Origin: Gemmatimonadaceae bacterium
GTDB taxonomy: Bacteria; Gemmatimonadota; Gemmatimonadetes; Gemmatimonadales; Gemmatimonadaceae
Reading direction: 5' to 3'
NCBI GenBank assembly: GCA_036003045.1
Contig: DASYSS010000052.1
Coordinates: 1 to 64,000, forward strand
DNA length: 64,000 nucleotides
Below are positions 60,707 to 64,000 of the stretch, one piece after another. Position 1 is the stretch's first letter, and each line of letters starts with the position of its first letter. The translations under genes and the position numbers were made by a program. The notes under the pieces were generated by a model. That model searched no databases. It was not told where the DNA came from and was given only the letters and a program-made list of their open reading frames with translations.

Positions 60707-60769
60707 GATACTAATACCTCCGGGAAGGACCAAGAACGTAGCGGTTGCGCCGTCTCCCGGGTTAGTATC
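60707..60769. promoter_or_regulatory. Symmetric divergent promoter/operator region with TTAGTATC arms
   Basis: GATACTAA at 60707-60714 and TTAGTATC at 60762-60769 are perfect inverse copies, each with a CCGGGA/TCCCGG block on the inner side (60720-60725 and 60756-60761). Read outward, each strand shows TCCCGG, then TTAGTATC, whose TAGTAT resembles a -10 box. The arms point toward the NTF2-like gene and the FeS/NrfD gene respectively, suggesting shared control. A long RNA stem is the alternative. Confidence 0.45.
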
Positions 60770-60817
60770 CCTCCGCGCCCCCACGACGGAGCCGGCCATC
60801 TCGAGATCAGTCGCACG

Positions 60818-62329
60818 ATGACCCGTTGGGCCTGGGTCATCGACCAAACCCGCTGCATCGGCTGTCACGCCTGCACTACGGCGTGCAAGTCCGAAAACGA
60901 TGTGCCGGTCGGCGTGTTCCGGACGTGGGTGAAGAACGTTGAAGTCGGAACGTTCCCCGAGGTCAAGCGGCACTTCGCGGTTCTTCGTTGCAACCATTGC
61001 GAGGACCCGCCGTGCGTCGAAGTCTGTCCGGTCACGGCGATGTATCAGCGGCCGGATGGTCTCGTGGACTTCGACCACGATGCGTGCATCGGGTGCAAAG
61101 CGTGCATGCAGGCCTGCCCGTACGACGCGATCTACATGGATCCCGACTCGAACACGGCGGCGAAATGCAACTTCTGCTCGCACCGTGTCGACGAAGGGCT
61201 GTTGCCGGCGTGCGTCGTCGTCTGTCCGGAGGAAGCGCTCCTCTTCGGCGACCTCGAGGACCCGACGAGCAAGGTCAGTCGCGCGCTGAAGGAGCACGAC
61301 GTCAGCGTACGGCGGCCGGAGCAGGGCACGCATCCGCACGCGTTCTACATCGGCGCGCACGACGCCACGCTCGAGCCGTTGGCGGCGCGGCACGACGCTA
61401 CCTATATGTGGTCGGATCGTGGGGCGCGGGACCGACGCGAACGCACTCCGCTTCCCCTCTACAAAGAGAAGGCCGCGCCGCCGGCGAGAGTGGCGTACGA
61501 CGTGCCGCGGCAACGCACGTGGGGCTGGCCGGTCTCGTCGTACATCTGGACGAAAGGAATCGCCGCGGGGCTCGGCATGCTCGCCGGGATCGGCCAGTTC
61601 GTCGATCTCGGACTCGGCGACCGGTTGCTACGCATCGTCGCGCCGATCGTCGCGCTCGTTTTTCTCGGCATCACCGGCGCTCTTCTTGTCGGTGACCTCA
61701 AGCGTCCCGAGCGTTTTTGGACAATTCTCACTCGGCCACAATGGCGAAGTTGGCTCGCCCGTGGCGCGGTGATCATCACGATCTACGGTGTGCTGCTGAC
61801 CGTGTGGCTCGCGCTCGCGTGGTTCGAGTCGGCGGCGCTTCGCGGCGTCATCGCGGGGCTGCTCGTCGTCGGCGGCGCGTTGACCGCCGGTTACACCGCG
61901 CCGCTCCTCGCGCAATGCGAGGGGCGCGATCTCTGGCAGAGCCGTCTCCTGTTGCCGCATCTCCTGGTTCACGCGTTCGCCGGAGGTCTCGCCGTCCTGA
62001 TCTTCGCCGACGCCGTGAGCGGGATCAGCGGATCTCGCTCGCTCGTCGACGCGTTCGTCGTCGCGGCGATCGCCGCCGGCGCGCTCGCGCTGGCCGACGG
62101 GTTCAAAAGACACCACACGTCGAACGCGACGGCCGCGGCACACGCGCTCACGCGCGGCACGCAGGCGCGTCTCTTCTGGCTCTCGTTGGCACTCGGTGTC
62201 GTGCTCGCGGTGCCGCTCGCGTTCGCCGGACTGGCCGGACTCCTCGCCGCGCCGCTGCTCGCGCTCGCGGGGCTGTGGCTCCACGGCCACGCGTTCATTC
62301 TCGCCGGACAGGGCCCGCCCATCTCATGA
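60818..62329 (+). CDS. Fused four-cluster ferredoxin (DmsB/PsrB type) and NrfD-like membrane subunit
   Basis: 503 residues from ATG 60818. Residues 1-200 are a four-[4Fe-4S] electron-transfer protein: CIGCHACTTAC (13-23), CNHCEDPPCVEVC, CIGCKACMQAC, and CNFC...ACVVVC, sixteen Cys in all. After a linker, about eight hydrophobic helices make an NrfD/PsrC-like quinone-reactive part (WGWPVSSYIWTKGIAAGLGMLAGIG, IVAPIVALVFLGITGALLVGDLKRPERFW). In most complexes these are two proteins (B and C). It should pass electrons between the molybdoenzyme encoded next and the quinone pool. Its stop overlaps the next start as ATGA. Confidence 0.93.
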   Translation: MTRWAWVIDQTRCIGCHACTTACKSENDVPVGVFRTWVKNVEVGTFPEVKRHFAVLRCNHCEDPPCVEVCPVTAMYQRPDGLVDFDHDACIGCKACMQACPYDAIYMDPDSNTAAKCNFCSHRVDEGLLPACVVVCPEEALLFGDLEDPTSKVSRALKEHDVSVRRPEQGTHPHAFYIGAHDATLEPLAARHDATYMWSDRGARDRRERTPLPLYKEKAAPPARVAYDVPRQRTWGWPVSSYIWTKGIAAGLGMLAGIGQFVDLGLGDRLLRIVAPIVALVFLGITGALLVGDLKRPERFWTILTRPQWRSWLARGAVIITIYGVLLTVWLALAWFESAALRGVIAGLLVVGGALTAGYTAPLLAQCEGRDLWQSRLLLPHLLVHAFAGGLAVLIFADAVSGISGSRSLVDAFVVAAIAAGALALADGFKRHHTSNATAAAHALTRGTQARLFWLSLALGVVLAVPLAFAGLAGLLAAPLLALAGLWLHGHAFILAGQGPPIS

Positions 62330-64000
62330 GCGCGACGTCATCTCGGGAAAGTCTTCATCCCTCCGACGACGGTCGGATGCAGAAGGGCTTCTCTGCGTTC
62401 CCGCCGGTCGAGCGGTGGAACGATTGGGTCGAACGCGGACGACATTACAGTCTCGTTCCAACGACCTGCTTCAATTGCGAGGCGGCGTGCGGACTCGTCG
62501 CGTACGTCGACAATGAGACGAAGGAAGTCCGCAAGTTCGAGGGCAATCCGTACCATCCCGGCAGTCGCGGGCGGAATTGCGCGAAAGGGCCCGCGACGCT
62601 CAACCAGATCGCGGACCCCGAGCGAATCCTCTTTCCGCTGCGGCGTGTGGGCGCGCGCGGCGAGGGGGAGTGGGAGCGCGTGACGTGGAACGACGCGCTC
62701 GACGACCTCGCCGGCCGCATCCGCCGCGCGATTCAGGCGCGCACGCCGAACAAGATCATGTACCACGTCGGGCGCCCGGGTGAAGATGGCTACACCGAGC
62801 GGGTGCTCGCCGCGTGGGGCGTCGATGGACACAACAGCCACACGAACATCTGCTCGTCGGGCGCGCGCGCCGGCTACGCGTTCTGGATGGGGATGGACCG
62901 GCCGAGCCCCGACTACGCGAACGCGAAGTGCATCCTGCTCATTTCGGCGCATCTCGAGAGCGGGCACTACTTCAATCCGCACGCGCAACGAATCATCGAG
63001 GCCAAGCAGCGAGGCGCGACGATCGTCGTCATGGATCCGCGCCTCTCCAACACCGCGACGCACGCCGATCATTGGCTGCCGACGTACCCGGGCAGCGAAG
63101 TCGACGTGCTGCTGACGATCGCCAACGTGCTGATCCGCGAGCAGCTCTACGACCGCGAGTTCGTGCGTCGGTGGGTGAACTGGGAAGAATACCTTCGCGC
63201 GATCCACCCCGGCGCCGCCGTGACCTTTGACGTATTCGCCTATGATCTCGAGCGAATTTACGCCGACTATACGCCCGAGCGCACGGAACGGGAGACCGGC
63301 GTGCCCGCAAAAACGATCGTCGAGGTCGCGCGCGCCATCGGCAAAGCGGGGTCGGCCTTCAGCGCGCACAATTGGCGCGCCGCCGCGGCGGGAAACCTCG
63401 GCGGTTGGATGACGGCGCGCTGTCTCTTTTTCCTCAACGTGCTCACGGGGAGCGTGGCCACCGAAGGCGGCGTCGTTCCGAATTCGTGGACCAAGTTCGT
63501 GCCCGCGCCTCACGCTCGGCCGCCGCACCCGACGACGTGGAACGAGCTGACGTGGCCCAAGGAGTACCCGCTCGCGTTCTTCGAGATGAGCTTCCTGCTT
63601 CCGCATTTCTTGAAGGAGGGACGCGGCTCGCTCGACGTGTACTTCACGCGCGTGTACAACCCGGTCTGGACGAACCCCGACGGGTTCTCGTGGATCGAGG
63701 CGCTGCGCGACGAGTCGATGATCGGCCGACACGCGGCGCTCACGCCAGTGTGGAGCGAGACCGCCTGGTTCGCCGACTACGTGCTGCCCGTCGGACTCGG
63801 CAGCGAGCGGCACGACCTGGCGAGCTTCGAGACGCACGCGGGAAGCTGGATCGGATTTCGTCAGCCCGTGAAGCGCGCGATCGAAGAGCGGCTCGGCCAC
63901 GACGTGGCCGATACGCGCGACGTCAACCCGGGCGAGGTCTGGGAGGAGAACGAATTCTGGATCGAGTTGTCGTGGCGCATCGACCCGGACGGCTCGATGG
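62326..64000 (+). CDS. Molybdopterin oxidoreductase, catalytic subunit, 3' truncated by the window
   Basis: About 558 residues are visible from ATG 62326, with no stop before the window end. The [4Fe-4S] motif is TTCFNCEAACGL...GRNCAKGP. The molybdopterin region has WERVTWNDALDDLAGRI, MYHVGRPGEDGY, HTNICSSGARAGYAFWMG (candidate Mo ligand Cys or Ser in ICSSG), ILLISAHLESGHYFNPHAQRIIEAKQRGATIVVMDPRLSNTATHADHWLPTYPGSEVDVLL and NVLTGSVATEGG. No twin-Arg signal is visible at the N-terminus. Substrate could be polysulfide, thiosulfate, arsenate, formate or other; the ligand residue needs alignment. Confidence 0.93.
   Translation, partial: MSATSSRESLHPSDDGRMQKGFSAFPPVERWNDWVERGRHYSLVPTTCFNCEAACGLVAYVDNETKEVRKFEGNPYHPGSRGRNCAKGPATLNQIADPERILFPLRRVGARGEGEWERVTWNDALDDLAGRIRRAIQARTPNKIMYHVGRPGEDGYTERVLAAWGVDGHNSHTNICSSGARAGYAFWMGMDRPSPDYANAKCILLISAHLESGHYFNPHAQRIIEAKQRGATIVVMDPRLSNTATHADHWLPTYPGSEVDVLLTIANVLIREQLYDREFVRRWVNWEEYLRAIHPGAAVTFDVFAYDLERIYADYTPERTERETGVPAKTIVEVARAIGKAGSAFSAHNWRAAAAGNLGGWMTARCLFFLNVLTGSVATEGGVVPNSWTKFVPAPHARPPHPTTWNELTWPKEYPLAFFEMSFLLPHFLKEGRGSLDVYFTRVYNPVWTNPDGFSWIEALRDESMIGRHAALTPVWSETAWFADYVLPVGLGSERHDLASFETHAGSWIGFRQPVKRAIEERLGHDVADTRDVNPGEVWEENEFWIELSWRIDPDGSM

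Noticed and set aside
1-64000. CRISPR arrays, insertion sequences, prophage or tRNA genes
   Set aside because: No regularly spaced repeats, transposase or integrase motifs, or cloverleaf-like intergenic segments were seen on either strand.

Overview
The window is about two-thirds GC, densely coded and diderm in character: it holds outer-membrane barrels, many signal peptides and MacB-type ABC systems. The gene mix (CBM9/DUF5916 barrels, VPS10/BNR proteins, permeases of the type usually paired with PadR regulators, a eukaryote-like kinase with TPRs, a GH57-based glucan pathway) best fits a soil or sediment member of the Gemmatimonadota. Acidobacteriota-like lineages are the main alternative. 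This placement is inference from gene content; no rRNA or tRNA gene is visible.

Layout. 1-2261: 3' part of an MtrB/PioB-type electron-conduit barrel. 2487-12000: small lipoprotein, secreted GH3 glycosidase with PA14 domain, small membrane protein, CBM9/DUF5916 barrel, very large secreted VPS10/BNR protein. 12253-16040: mscL, then a GT4 glycosyltransferase and a glucan debranching enzyme joined stop-to-start. 16488-24944: secreted M14 peptidase with a GATase-like tail, CHRD lipoprotein, Ser/Thr kinase with TPRs, Ig-like lipoprotein. 24980-33904: a glycogen cluster on the minus strand (glgP, glgA, GH57 branching enzyme, GH57/DUF3536, GH57 glucanotransferase). 34103-42412: CBS protein, unknown protein, AraC regulator, a beheaded PadR gene, a large MacB-like permease, a DUF4242 protein and two divergent serine beta-lactamase-fold hydrolases. 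42477-45402: GntR(YtrA)-ABC-permease operon with a clear operator. 45394-47906: APC permease and ATP-grasp-like pair. 48142-56038: an eight-gene minus-strand run (membrane fusion protein, ATPase, two permeases, response regulator, histidine kinase, two tandem paralogous secreted proteins of unknown family). 56163-60639: outer-membrane barrel protein, D-2-hydroxyacid dehydrogenase, racemase-fold protein lacking both expected cysteines, NTF2-like protein. 60818-64000: an FeS/NrfD fusion followed by a molybdopterin oxidoreductase that runs off the window.

How the parts fit. The glucan genes form a nearly full make-and-break set (synthesis GlgA, branching GH57, phosphorolysis GlgP, debranching GH133-like, chain transfer GH57) using GH57 enzymes instead of GlgB/MalQ; no glgC is in the window. 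The two ends carry respiratory electron-transfer parts (MtrB/PioB-like barrel; molybdoenzyme with FeS/NrfD membrane partner). The middle is dominated by envelope work: secreted hydrolases, MacB-like pumps and their regulators. Four-base GTGA or ATGA stop/start overlaps are unusually common and help fix many starts. The most promising uncharacterised items are the tandem secreted paralogs at the end of the two-component/ABC operon, the APC/ATP-grasp pair, the repeated TTCAGTT element, the near-perfect YtrA operator on a probably leaderless gene, and the divergent TTAGTATC promoter pair.
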